Positions 1-7,642 of a DNA stretch of 64,000 nt are shown here, piece by piece. The stretch is from contig JAUYQQ010000011.1 of NCBI GenBank assembly GCA_030697165.1, forward strand, positions 124,001 to 188,000, in the 5' to 3' direction. The notes beneath the pieces are model-generated. The model was not told the DNA's origin and did no database searches. It saw nothing but the letters and a program-made list of their open reading frames with translations. The first letter of the stretch is position 1. Each line of letters starts with the position of its first letter. The translations under genes were made by a program, and so were the position numbers. The DNA is from Acidobacteriota bacterium. Lineage in GTDB: Bacteria; Acidobacteriota; Vicinamibacteria; Vicinamibacterales; UBA2999.

Positions 1-269
1 CGCTGCGCGAGAAGTATTTCATCTCGGGCGAGATCAACACCAAGGTCGCCAACATGGGAATCGCCGAGGTAACAATCCAGGAGTTGGCGAAGCGCTACGC
101 CCACGGCAACGTCTACACGCTTGACGGCGTATCGGCGGAGTTCGACGACTGGCACTTCAACGTCCGCCAGTCGAACACCGAGCCGCTGCTCCGCCTGAAT
201 CTCGAAGGCCTGACGCCCGAAATCATGGAGCAGCGCCGCGACGAGATTCTTGGGATTATTCGAGGATAG
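1..269 (+). CDS. Phosphomannomutase/phosphoglucomutase, C-terminal end only
   Basis: This is the 3' end of a gene that begins before the window; the reading frame is open from base 3. The visible 88 residues match domain IV of the alpha-D-phosphohexomutase family. The motif RQSNTEPLLRLNLEG near the end is the conserved phosphate-binding loop that holds the sugar phosphate. Such enzymes interconvert mannose-6-P/mannose-1-P or glucose-6-P/glucose-1-P in the cytoplasm and feed nucleotide-sugar synthesis. The catalytic serine and metal loop lie outside the window, so the substrate cannot be decided here. The stop (TAG) is followed within a few bases by a REP-like palindrome. Confidence 0.85.
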   Translation, partial: LREKYFISGEINTKVANMGIAEVTIQELAKRYAHGNVYTLDGVSAEFDDWHFNVRQSNTEPLLRLNLEGLTPEIMEQRRDEILGIIRG

Positions 270-272
270 CGC

Positions 273-302
273 GCCCTTCGACTCGCTACGCTCGCTCAGG
301 GC
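273..302. repeat. REP-like palindrome (CCCTTCGAC...GCTCAGGG core)
   Basis: GCCCTTCGAC and GCTCAGGGC form the two arms of an imperfect palindrome four bases after the phosphohexomutase stop. The same core (CTTCGAC / GCTCAGG) recurs at 13151-13173 at the end of uvrB and at 38599-38646 inside era, so this is a dispersed element. Confidence 0.6.
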
Positions 303-329
303 ATTCGACGGTTGGCTTGCCATGAGCGA

Positions 330-360
330 ACCTGTCGGTTCGCAAAGCGAACGGACAGGT
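330..360. repeat. Perfect-arm hairpin downstream of tRNA-Gly
   Basis: ACCTGTC-G-GTTCGC, an AAA loop, then GCGAAC-G-GACAGGT: 13 of 14 arm positions pair. It lies 8 bases beyond the 3' CCA of the minus-strand tRNA-Gly, where it could help end or process that transcript. There is no T-run, so it is not a classical intrinsic terminator. Confidence 0.45.
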
Positions 361-368
361 GAGTCGAA

Positions 369-443
369 TGGAGCGGGAGACGGGGATCGAACCCGCGACA
401 TCGAGCTTGGGAAGCTCGCGTTCTACCGCTGAACTACTCCCGC
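369..443 (-). tRNA. tRNA-Gly (anticodon CCC)
   Basis: Read on the minus strand, the 75 nt begin GCGGGAG and end CTCCCGC-T-CCA, giving a complete 7-bp acceptor stem with an encoded CCA. The anticodon stem CGAGC/GCTCG closes the loop TTCCCAA, so the anticodon is CCC. The T arm carries GGTTCGATCC. It reads GGG codons, which suits a G+C-rich genome. The gene stands alone, not in an rRNA operon. Confidence 0.96.
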
Positions 444-454
444 TCAGCGAAGCT

Positions 455-463
455 ATTCTAGCA
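455..463 (-). promoter_or_regulatory. Extended -10 promoter for tRNA-Gly
   Basis: On the minus strand TGC-TAGAAT is an extended -10 element ending 12 nt before the tRNA 5' end, so transcription would start about 5 nt before the mature tRNA. No convincing -35 is present. The tRNA-Val gene at 5426 has the closely similar TGC-TATGAT at the same kind of distance, which supports both. Confidence 0.45.
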
Positions 464-555
464 GACCCTATCGGCCCCACGTGCAGCCTTGGGCGGCGAG
501 CCCTACGACGGGCGAAGCCCGAGCCCCAGGAAGTGAGCGAAGCGAACAACCCCTA

Positions 556-572
556 CGAGGCTGAAAGCCTCG
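556..572. repeat. Small GAA-loop palindrome at a gene 3' end
   Basis: CGAGGCT-GAA-AGCCTCG, a perfect 7-bp stem with a 3-nt loop, 8 bases beyond the stop of the outer-membrane protein gene at 580. It belongs to the stem-(TAAA/TGAA)-stem class also found at 23048, 37791, 43378, 55825 and 56450. The bases between it and the tRNA-Gly promoter (464-555) hold two more short G+C-rich stems (for example CGGGC-GAA-GCCCG) and no gene. Confidence 0.45.
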
Positions 573-579
573 CCCTCAC

Positions 580-1245
580 CTACTGGATCGAAATTCCCAC
601 GCTAATCGTCACCATCTGCGTCCGCTTGGCCGAGGGCAGCGTCTCGGTGGCGCCGCGCGAGCCCAGCTTGGTGAAGCGCACGTCAAAGCCGGCGCCCAGG
701 TGCGGTTTCATGAACCACCGGGCTCCCCCGCCGAAGTTGATGGCGCCGTTCCACGCCTCGGGCACCGCCTGGGCCGGCTGCGTGCCGAACGCCTCGGCGC
801 TGCTCGCCACTTTTGAGCGGCCATACCCGGCACTGAGATAACTCCACCCGAGCTTGTGCCCGAAGTTGATCGAGACTTGCGGCAGCAGGCTCGTAATCTG
901 CGTCGTCACGATCGTCGTGGTCGGCACCGTCGTCTCGGTGGTGCCGCTCGTGGTGGTCGAGGTGAGGGCGTCGCTCGTGCTCTTGCCCGTGTGCATCGAC
1001 ACGCCCAGGCCGAGGGTCATGATGCCCAGCTTCAGGGGATACACGGTGGCGCCGCCGGCCACGCCCCAGGCCCGGCCGGGCAGGGGTGTCACCTCGGGAA
1101 CCGTGGGCACCCAGCCCTCGGCGGTCGGCAGGCCCACCAGGCCGCCGTGAAGATCAATCGCGAACCACGGCAGCCGTTCAGGGGTTTGGGCCGCTGCCGG
1201 GGCCGACACGAGCAGCGCCAGCAGGCACATTGCGCCGAGCCGCAT
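580..1245 (-). CDS. Predicted secreted outer-membrane beta-barrel protein
   Basis: The 221-residue product has a clear Sec signal peptide ([20 protein letters not shown], cleavage after AQ). A Gly/aromatic-rich body with alternating hydrophobic residues follows (GWSYLSAGYG, GGGARWFM) and the protein ends in a strand-like VTISVGISIQ. This is the general look of a small outer-membrane beta-barrel. A Thr-rich loop lies near residues 90-115. No named family was recognised. The ATG at 1245 overlaps the deoC stop by one base (TGATG); a TTG one codon upstream is an alternative. It is co-transcribed after rpiB-like and deoC, but a shared function is not evident. Confidence 0.65.
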   Translation of the reverse strand: MRLGAMCLLALLVSAPAAAQTPERLPWFAIDLHGGLVGLPTAEGWVPTVPEVTPLPGRAWGVAGGATVYPLKLGIMTLGLGVSMHTGKSTSDALTSTTTSGTTETTVPTTTIVTTQITSLLPQVSINFGHKLGWSYLSAGYGRSKVASSAEAFGTQPAQAVPEAWNGAINFGGGARWFMKPHLGAGFDVRFTKLGSRGATETLPSAKRTQMVTISVGISIQ

Positions 1246-2111
1246 CAATAGCCGCTCGCCTTTCCTGCCCCGGCTTCACCGCGGGACTCCTTGACGATCC
1301 GGACGCCGGCGCTCGCGCCGATGCGCGTGGCGCCGGCCGCTACCATCGCCTTCATCTGTTCCAGGTCGCGGACGCCGCCCGACGCCTTCACGCCCATGTC
1401 GTCGCCGACAATGCGGCGCATCAGGGCCACATCCGCGGCGGTGGCGCCGCCGGGGCCAAAGCCGGTCGAGGTCTTGACGAAGTCGGCGCCGGCGGCCTTC
1501 GACAGCGTGCAGGCCGTGATCTTCTCTTCGTCCGTGAGCAGCGCCGTCTCGATGATCACCTTGCTGCCTGCGCCGGCGGCATGGCAGGCCGAGACCACCC
1601 CCCGTATGTCGTCGCTGACGAGCCGGATGTCTCCAGACTTGAGCGCGCCGACGTTGATGACCATGTCGATTTCGGACGCGCCATCGAAAATCGCCCGCCG
1701 GGCCTCGAACTGCTTCACGTCCGGCGTGGTCGCGCCGAGCGGGAACCCCACCACCGAGCACACCGCCACGCCAGACCCGCGCAGCAGGCTGGCCGACAGC
1801 GCCACCCACGTCGGATTGACACACACCGTGGCGAACTTCCACTCGGCCGCTTCCTTGCAGAGCTGTTCGATCTCCTTCGCCGTGGCGTCGGGCTTCAGCA
1901 AGGTGTGGTCAATCAGTCCCGGCAGCCCCTGCGCGCCGCCGTCGGCCGCATGCAAACCCAGCCGGGTGGCGCCGGCGTCGAGAACGTGCTGCACCCGATC
2001 TGGGCAACAGTCGAACGTGAAGCCGTGGCAGGCGCACCGCGTCGGCGCCACCGCACCGGCACGCGCCAACTCCTCGAGAATCAGTTCGATGACACGGCGA
2101 TAATCGGTCAC
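1245..2111 (-). CDS. deoC: Deoxyribose-phosphate aldolase with N-terminal extension
   Basis: DeoC cleaves 2-deoxyribose-5-phosphate to glyceraldehyde-3-phosphate and acetaldehyde in deoxynucleoside breakdown. The class I TIM-barrel core runs from about residue 64 ([12 protein letters not shown]). It has the Schiff-base lysine K213 in DFVKTSTGF and the partners D149 (EIDMVIN) and K242 (VKASGG). The 288-residue protein is longer than the usual 220-260. The extra N-terminus has a short amphipathic helix ([17 protein letters not shown]) and a Cys-rich stretch (CACHG...CCPDR). Such a helix resembles the encapsulation peptides of microcompartment cargo, but no shell gene lies in this window. The ATG overlaps the upstream rpiB-like stop (ATGA). 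Confidence 0.93.
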   Translation of the reverse strand: MTDYRRVIELILEELARAGAVAPTRCACHGFTFDCCPDRVQHVLDAGATRLGLHAADGGAQGLPGLIDHTLLKPDATAKEIEQLCKEAAEWKFATVCVNPTWVALSASLLRGSGVAVCSVVGFPLGATTPDVKQFEARRAIFDGASEIDMVINVGALKSGDIRLVSDDIRGVVSACHAAGAGSKVIIETALLTDEEKITACTLSKAAGADFVKTSTGFGPGGATAADVALMRRIVGDDMGVKASGGVRDLEQMKAMVAAGATRIGASAGVRIVKESRGEAGAGKASGY

Positions 2112-2737
2112 TGCGTCTTCTCCAGCGCGCGAATCTTGGCCAGGCGGCGAAGGTAGCGCGCCTCGCCCATCGGCGTGCCCAGCCAGGTGTCGACAATGGC
2201 CTTGGCCTCGTCCACCGACACGAGGGTCGCGCCGAGGGTCAGGACGTTGGCGCCGTTGTGCTCGCGGGCGTAGCGAGCCAGGGTCTTGTCGTTACACATG
2301 GCGGCGCGGACGCCATCAATCTTGTTGGCGGCAATCGCCGAGCCAATCCCGGCCCCGTCAATGACGATGGCGGCGTCCACTTCCTTGCGGGCGACGAGCC
2401 GGGCGGCCTGCGCGGCAATGTCCGGATAGTCCACGGCGTCTGGGCCGTCGGTACCCACATCGAGCACGCTCAGCCCTTTCTGGCGCAGGTAATCGCGCAA
2501 CGCCCCCTTGAGGGCGACGCCGCCGTGGTCGCTGCCGATCGCCAGGGCGCGAACAGCGGCCACCGGCGCCAGTCCATCGAGGCTGGCGTCGGCCACGCCG
2601 CGGTGCACCGTAATCCGGCGCGCCGCCAACGTGTCGGCCGCCAGCGGCGTGACGTGCCCGCCCGGCTTCAGCGTGACGCTGGAACCAAGCTCCAGGCTTC
2701 GCGCATCGGTCTCGGTGATGATGTCAAAGGCCTTCAT
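2108..2737 (-). CDS. RpiB/LacAB-family sugar-phosphate isomerase with N-terminal extension
   Basis: Residues 63-209 match the RpiB/LacA/LacB fold: [44 protein letters not shown]. Classical RpiB interconverts ribose-5-P and ribulose-5-P through a catalytic cysteine in the motif CGTGxG. Here that position is Asp127 (IDGAGIG), so activity or substrate may differ. An extra ~60 residues at the N-terminus ([12 protein letters not shown]...[12 protein letters not shown]) recall the start of EutT-like microcompartment proteins. It heads the rpiB-deoC-OMP operon and shares a 30-bp divergent gap with hpt. The gene symbol is withheld because of the active-site change. Confidence 0.82.
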   Translation of the reverse strand: MKAFDIITETDARSLELGSSVTLKPGGHVTPLAADTLAARRITVHRGVADASLDGLAPVAAVRALAIGSDHGGVALKGALRDYLRQKGLSVLDVGTDGPDAVDYPDIAAQAARLVARKEVDAAIVIDGAGIGSAIAANKIDGVRAAMCNDKTLARYAREHNGANVLTLGATLVSVDEAKAIVDTWLGTPMGEARYLRRLAKIRALEKTQ

Positions 2738-2767
2738 GCATTCCCGTTCGTGTTAGTCTTTTCCGCC

Positions 2768-3289
2768 ATGCCGAGTGCCACCCCCGCTGTCTTGATCGAC
2801 CAGGAAGAACTGTCGGCGCGCATTGCCGATCTCGCCCGCGAAATTCGCCAGGACTTTCCGTCCGGGCAACTGCATTTCGTCTGCGTCCTCAAGGGCGCCT
2901 TCCTCTTCCTCGGCGACTTGATTCGTGCCATGGAGGGCCACGTCACCATCGACTTCATGGCCTGCTCCAGCTACGGTTCCGGCACCAGTTCCACCGGCGA
3001 AGTCCGCCTGTCGAAGGACCTCGACTCGGGGCTCGAAGGCCGCGACGTGATCATCGTCGAGGACATCGTCGATACCGGCCTGACCCTGCACTACCTGCAG
3101 GACATTCTCCAGGCACGCGGACCGCGATCGCTGCGTACCGCCTGCCTGCTCAGCAAGCCCTCACGCCGCAAGATCGAGGTCAAGGTCGACTACATCGGCT
3201 TCACCATCGAAGATCGTTTCGTCGTCGGTTACGGCCTCGACTACGCCGAGCAGTATCGCAACCTGCCCTACATCGGCATCCTGGAATAG
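2768..3289 (+). CDS. hpt: Hypoxanthine(-guanine) phosphoribosyltransferase
   Basis: The 173-residue protein is of normal length for bacterial Hpt. The PRPP-binding motif [14 protein letters not shown] is near residue 100, the [11 protein letters not shown] loop near residue 45, and the [20 protein letters not shown] tail is characteristic. It converts hypoxanthine or guanine plus PRPP to IMP or GMP in purine salvage. ATG 2768 is chosen because homology starts just after it; the open frame runs further upstream only across rpiB. It faces the next gene tail to tail with a 3-nt gap and no terminator. Confidence 0.95.
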   Translation: MPSATPAVLIDQEELSARIADLAREIRQDFPSGQLHFVCVLKGAFLFLGDLIRAMEGHVTIDFMACSSYGSGTSSTGEVRLSKDLDSGLEGRDVIIVEDIVDTGLTLHYLQDILQARGPRSLRTACLLSKPSRRKIEVKVDYIGFTIEDRFVVGYGLDYAEQYRNLPYIGILE

Positions 3290-3292
3290 TTA

Positions 3293-4696
3293 CTACTGCA
3301 CGGCCTTCCTTACGAGGTCCGCCGCCTGGCGGGCCTCGCGCAGCACGGTGGCCTCGTCCATCGTCAGCATCGTGCGGTCGCGCATCAGCACCTTCCCGTT
3401 CACGATGGTCGTCTCGACGTCGTCGCCGCGCGACGCGTAGACCAGCTGCGACACGGGATCAAATAGCGGCGTCTGGCGCGGCCGCGACATCCCCACCACA
3501 ATCAGGTCCGCGCGCTTGCCGGGCTCGAGCGAGCCAATCCGCGCCTGCTGGCCGAGCACGCGGGCCCCGCCGATGGTGGCCATCTCCAGGGCCTCGGGCG
3601 CACTGATCACGCGCGGGTCCATGGTGACCAGTTTCTGCTGGAAGGCGGCCTGCCGCATGGCCTCGAACATGTCGAGGTCGTTGTTGCTGGCGGCGCCGTC
3701 GGTGCCGAGGCCGACGTTGACGCCGGCCTGGCGATAGCCGACCACCGGCGCGGTGCCGCTGGCGAGCTTCATGTTGCTTTCGGGGTTGTTCGAAATGCCC
3801 ACGTTGCGAGCCTTGAGCAGCGCGATCTCGTCGGCGTTGATCCACACCCCGTGGGCGCCAATCGTGATCGGCGCCCAGAACTTGAGGCGGTCGAGCAAGG
3901 CGACCGGGCGCTGCTGGTGCCGATCGTGCGACTGTCCAATCTCAGCCGCCGTCTCCGCCAGGTGGATCTGGATGGGGATATTGAGCCGCTTGGCCAGGTC
4001 GCTGGTGGCGGTCAGCGTCGCCGCGTCCAGGGTATAGACGGCGTGCGGCGCGATCGACGGCGTGATCAGATCGTCCTGCGCGAACTCGCGGGCAAACGCC
4101 TCGGTACGCTTCAAGGCGTCGGCCGGCGTCTTGGCGTCGGGCACGGGGAACTCGATCACCGTCTGCCCCAGCACACCGCGGACACCGGCCGCCTTGGTGA
4201 CGCGCGCGACCTCTTCCTCGAAGTAATACATGTCGGCAAAGGTGGTGGTGCCCGACTGAATCATCTCGAGCAACGCGAGCCGAGTACCAATGCGCACGAA
4301 CGCGGGCGAGACCGTCTTGGCCTCGGCCGGGAAGATGTACTTCTGCAGCCAGTCCATGAGGGCGAGGTCGTTGCCGAGCCCGCGGTACATGACCATGGCC
4401 GCGTGGGTGTGCGTGTTGATCAGCCCCGGCATGACCACCTTGCCGGTGGCATCAATGGTGTCGGCGCTGCGGTAGCGGGCCGCGATGGCCGCCGGCGTAT
4501 CGACGGCGACGATCTGTGTGCCGTTGATGGCGACGGACCCGGGATCCAGAATGCGCCGGCTGCCATCGACCGTGACGACGATGCCGTTGGCGACGATCAG
4601 CGACACGTCGGCCGCCTGCCGGGCCGACAAGGCCGGGAGGAGCACGGCGGCGGCCAGGATCAGGGCCAGCCCGGTAACCAGGAAGCGTGCGCGCAT
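3293..4696 (-). CDS. Secreted amidohydrolase of the MtaD (MTA/SAH deaminase) type
   Basis: This 467-residue metal-dependent amidohydrolase has the zinc ligands expected of the cytosine-deaminase/MtaD branch: PGLINTHTHAAM (HxH), IQIHLAETAAE, GAHGVWIN and GLGTDGAASNNDLDMF. The family deaminates 5-methylthioadenosine, S-adenosylhomocysteine or adenosine-like substrates. The unusual part is a Sec signal peptide or anchor at residues 1-28 (LVTGLALILAAAVLLPALSA), which predicts a periplasmic enzyme although family members are normally cytoplasmic. Its neighbours hpt, upp, deoC and rpiB-like suggest nucleoside scavenging. The exact substrate is not established. Confidence 0.82.
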   Translation of the reverse strand: MRARFLVTGLALILAAAVLLPALSARQAADVSLIVANGIVVTVDGSRRILDPGSVAINGTQIVAVDTPAAIAARYRSADTIDATGKVVMPGLINTHTHAAMVMYRGLGNDLALMDWLQKYIFPAEAKTVSPAFVRIGTRLALLEMIQSGTTTFADMYYFEEEVARVTKAAGVRGVLGQTVIEFPVPDAKTPADALKRTEAFAREFAQDDLITPSIAPHAVYTLDAATLTATSDLAKRLNIPIQIHLAETAAEIGQSHDRHQQRPVALLDRLKFWAPITIGAHGVWINADEIALLKARNVGISNNPESNMKLASGTAPVVGYRQAGVNVGLGTDGAASNNDLDMFEAMRQAAFQQKLVTMDPRVISAPEALEMATIGGARVLGQQARIGSLEPGKRADLIVVGMSRPRQTPLFDPVSQLVYASRGDDVETTIVNGKVLMRDRTMLTMDEATVLREARQAADLVRKAVQ

Positions 4697-4767
4697 GCAG
4701 GGGAATTGTACGTGATGCAGGTCAAAGTTGCGCCTGAACTCCTGATCTCCTGTTAAGCTCTTCCCCC

Positions 4768-5388
4768 GTGTTGCACCTGGTCACTCACCCACTGGTTCAT
4801 GACTGCCTGGCGGAGCTGCGCGACGCGCGCACAGCGCCCGAGCGCTTCCGGGCCCTCGCGAACCGCATCAGCGTGCTGCTGGGCGCCGAGGCGTTGCGGG
4901 ATGTCCCCATGGCCGACGCGATTGTCGAGACGCCACTCGGGCCCTCGCCCTGCCGCCGGCTGGCCGCTGACGTCGTGATGGCCCCGGTGCTGCGGGCCGG
5001 CCTCGGCATGCTGCCGGGCCTGCTCGAACTCGTGCCCAACGCCCGGGTCGGCCACCTGGGGCTCCAGCGCGACGAGCGCACGGCGGTGGCATCGCAGTAC
5101 TACGCCAAGCTGCCGCCAGGCATCGAGAACAGTTACGTGCTGCTGATCGACCCCATGCTGGCCACCGGCGGCAGCGCCGTCGCGGCGCTCGACGTGCTGA
5201 CGCGGGCGGGCGCGCGCCACCTGCGGCTGGTGTGCATCGTGGCGGCGCCCGAGGGTGTGGCGGCGGTCGAGAAGGCCTACCCGGCGGTTCCCATCTTCAC
5301 GCCGGTGGTCGATCGCGAGCTCGATGCCCACAAGTTCATCGTGCCCGGACTGGGCGACTTCGGCGATCGGCTGTTCGGCACGGTCTGA
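4768..5388 (+). CDS. upp: Uracil phosphoribosyltransferase
   Basis: The 206-residue protein aligns along its whole length with Upp. Features are VMAPVLRAGLGM, the PRPP loop LLIDPMLATGGSA near residue 130, and the uracil-binding end FIVPGLGDFGDRLFGT. It makes UMP from uracil and PRPP in pyrimidine salvage. The start is GTG 4768, or TTG one codon later; no ATG is available. The 71-bp gap to the divergent amidohydrolase gene shows no convincing consensus promoter. Confidence 0.95.
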   Translation: MLHLVTHPLVHDCLAELRDARTAPERFRALANRISVLLGAEALRDVPMADAIVETPLGPSPCRRLAADVVMAPVLRAGLGMLPGLLELVPNARVGHLGLQRDERTAVASQYYAKLPPGIENSYVLLIDPMLATGGSAVAALDVLTRAGARHLRLVCIVAAPEGVAAVEKAYPAVPIFTPVVDRELDAHKFIVPGLGDFGDRLFGTV

Positions 5389-5403
5389 GCCGGCCGGGCC
5401 TTA

Positions 5404-5412
5404 TGCTATGAT
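5404..5412 (+). promoter_or_regulatory. Extended -10 promoter for tRNA-Val
   Basis: TGC-TATGAT, an extended -10 with five of six consensus bases, ends 13 nt before the tRNA 5' end. It mirrors the element before tRNA-Gly. A -35 is not evident. Confidence 0.5.
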
Positions 5413-5425
5413 CCTTGGTCTGGCC

Positions 5426-5500
<75 letters not shown>

Positions 5501-5516
5501 TTCACCCACCTTCATC

Positions 5517-6698
5517 TTGAGCCCTCGCCTCCGGTCGATTGCCACCGCGGGACTCTTAGCCATTGTGGCGTTTGGGCTGTACGCCATACGCATCGGCAGC
5601 TCGCCACTTTCACCCGCTGAAACGGAGCTATTGCACCACGCGGCCACGGCCGGCATCGGGGCCGACGGTTATCCCCTCTTCTTCCGCGTGAGCGACGATC
5701 GTTGGCTGCAGCCGGTGGCGGTGTACTCCACGGCGCTGATGCGCCTGGTCGCGTCACCAGAGACCGCGGGGCGCCTGGCGGCAGCCGGGGTTGGCGCCCT
5801 CAACGTCGCGTTGCTCTTCGTGCTGTGTCGGCGGATCCTGTCGTCAGCGCCGCTGGCCGTCGGCGCGGCGCTGCTCCTGATGATCACGCCGGCCCATTTC
5901 GTGTTCGCGCGGACAGGCGTTGACGCGATCTATCCCCTGCCATTCGTCCTCGGGTGGTTGCTGGCAATCGTGGCCTATTTCGACGGCGGCGATCGGCGAC
6001 AGGCGGCTGCCGGGGGGCTGGCACTAGGGCTCGGGGCCTTCACCCATCCGTCTGCGCCGTGGACGATGGGCTCTCTCTTGCTCGTCACGCTGCTGGCCAT
6101 CTGGCTGAGCGGACGTCGCGGTGCGGTGAACATGGCTGTTCCGGCTGGGGCATTTCTGGCTCCGCTCCTCGTCGCGGCCGCCTGGTTCGCGGCCAACCCC
6201 AGTGCCTACCCCGACACGTTCGGCCGCTGGGCAATCCACGCCGCCCACCTGCGCTCGCCTCTTGATGGCGTCCTGGCGTTCGTGAACTGGAACACCTTGG
6301 GCACGCGCCTGTCGCTCTACTGGGGATTCTTCGATCCGTCGTGGCTGTTCTTCGACGGCCCAGCTTCGCCGGCGTTGCCCCTGCGTGGCACATCGCCGTT
6401 CCTGTTCGCCACCGCGGTCGCGTTCGTTGCCGGCGTGTCCCAGCGGCTGCGCGGCGGGTTTACGCCGGTGACTCTGCTCTTGCTGGCAGGCGTGGCGGTC
6501 GCTCCGCTGGCGGCTTCGACTTTCGGCTCACCGCATGCCATCGCCGACTTCCTGGTGATGGTGCCACTGGTCGTCGTGCTGGCGGCCTGCGGTGTGGCCG
6601 GCTGGTTGGCGCGTGGCGATGCCTGGTCGCGGACCCTGGTCTGGGGTGTGATTGCAGCGTGGGTGATTGACGCCGCCTGGTCGGTCGCGTCGGCCTAG
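5517..6698 (+). CDS. Multi-pass membrane protein, GT-C (ArnT/PMT-like) glycosyltransferase family
   Basis: This 393-residue hydrophobic protein has about 9-10 predicted membrane segments. After the first helix (ATAGLLAIVAFGLYAIRI) the outer loop holds SPAETELLHHA and DDRWLQPVAVY. Acidic residues in such a loop are typical of lipid-linked-sugar GT-C transferases of the ArnT/dolichyl-mannosyltransferase kind. Acceptor and donor are unknown. TTG 5517 is the first usable start after tRNA-Val; upstream codons would run through the tRNA. Its 3' end overlaps the convergent gene at 6695 by 4 bp. Both share a LSLYWxFFxPxxLF signature, so they are probably paralogs. Confidence 0.65.
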   Translation: MSPRLRSIATAGLLAIVAFGLYAIRIGSSPLSPAETELLHHAATAGIGADGYPLFFRVSDDRWLQPVAVYSTALMRLVASPETAGRLAAAGVGALNVALLFVLCRRILSSAPLAVGAALLLMITPAHFVFARTGVDAIYPLPFVLGWLLAIVAYFDGGDRRQAAAGGLALGLGAFTHPSAPWTMGSLLLVTLLAIWLSGRRGAVNMAVPAGAFLAPLLVAAAWFAANPSAYPDTFGRWAIHAAHLRSPLDGVLAFVNWNTLGTRLSLYWGFFDPSWLFFDGPASPALPLRGTSPFLFATAVAFVAGVSQRLRGGFTPVTLLLLAGVAVAPLAASTFGSPHAIADFLVMVPLVVVLAACGVAGWLARGDAWSRTLVWGVIAAWVIDAAWSVASA

Positions 6699-7642
6699 CG
6701 CGCTTCAAACAGCGCAAATGATCTCGTGCCATCCAGCTCGGAGACCACGTGGATGGGCTGCCAGCGTTGCGCGCCGGGCAGCAGCCCCGCGCACTCCGGG
6801 TCGGCCAGCGCGCAGGCCAGGAGGGCCCCCGCGGGTGCGGGCGAAGGCAGTTGCTGGCCATACGTGTGCAGCCGGCCGATCACGTCAGGCCGGCCCCCGG
6901 CTAATGCGAAGAACCGCCAATAACGGTCCGCATGCTGGATGGCGGCGTTGACGTACACCGGCGGTGCGTCGCCAGTCCCTGCTCTCGCAATTGCGGTCAC
7001 GAACAACTCGCGGGTGTTGCCGCCGAACGCCGGTCCCGCCGCGACCCGGTAGCGGCCCATGTAGTCGCCGTAAAAGACCGCGAACTGCAGCGGCACCGCT
7101 CCCACCAGGACGAACGCCACGATCGCCCCCCCGCGCCTTGCTGCCGTCAGGAGCCACTCCACGCCGTAAACGGCAACGAGCGCGCCAAACGGGACCACGA
7201 ACATCACCCGATTCATTTCGATCGCGCCCGATGCCACCGCGGCCACGGGTGCCGTGACCAGTCCTGCCAGGACCACCAGATCGAGCTCGCGGCGGCGCCT
7301 CGCCAGGTGCCAGACGCCGAACGGGATAAGCAGCGCGAAGCTCAACGGAAACAGGCCCGTGTGCCGCGTCGAGTTGATCAGGCTGGGGTCGCCGAGCAGA
7401 AACAGGTACTCGGGACTGAAAAACGACCAGTAGAGGCTGAGCGCATTTTTCACCGAGGTCAACCCGGCGCCGACGGTCGCGCCGGTGGCGGCGACACTCT
7501 TGCCAAGTTCGTACGCGCCCACCACCTGCCGCATCCGCTCCGGGTGCGTGACATACCAAGTCGCCATGGGCACCAGGGGCACGGCAAAGGCCACCGCCGC
7601 GATCGTCACGGCGGCGACCAGAAGCAGCGTCGCCCGGCGCAT
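6695..7642 (-). CDS. GT-C-like membrane protein, apparently lacking the catalytic N-terminal half
   Basis: The 315-residue protein has 6-7 predicted helices and a soluble C-terminal ~110 residues. LSLYWSFFSPEYLFLLGDPS aligns with LSLYWGFFDPSWLFFDGPAS of the convergent neighbour. Its N-terminus corresponds to about residue 200 of that neighbour, so the first helices and the acidic loop expected of a GT-C enzyme are absent. The ATG directly follows the stop of the sigma-54 regulator gene with no gap. It may be a truncated paralog, a partner subunit or a diverged domain; no function is assigned. Confidence 0.6.
   Translation of the reverse strand: MRRATLLLVAAVTIAAVAFAVPLVPMATWYVTHPERMRQVVGAYELGKSVAATGATVGAGLTSVKNALSLYWSFFSPEYLFLLGDPSLINSTRHTGLFPLSFALLIPFGVWHLARRRRELDLVVLAGLVTAPVAAVASGAIEMNRVMFVVPFGALVAVYGVEWLLTAARRGGAIVAFVLVGAVPLQFAVFYGDYMGRYRVAAGPAFGGNTRELFVTAIARAGTGDAPPVYVNAAIQHADRYWRFFALAGGRPDVIGRLHTYGQQLPSPAPAGALLACALADPECAGLLPGAQRWQPIHVVSELDGTRSFALFEAR

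Noticed and set aside
1086-2156. A 356-codon plus-strand open frame
   Set aside because: Antisense to deoC and the outer-membrane protein gene; no homology features.
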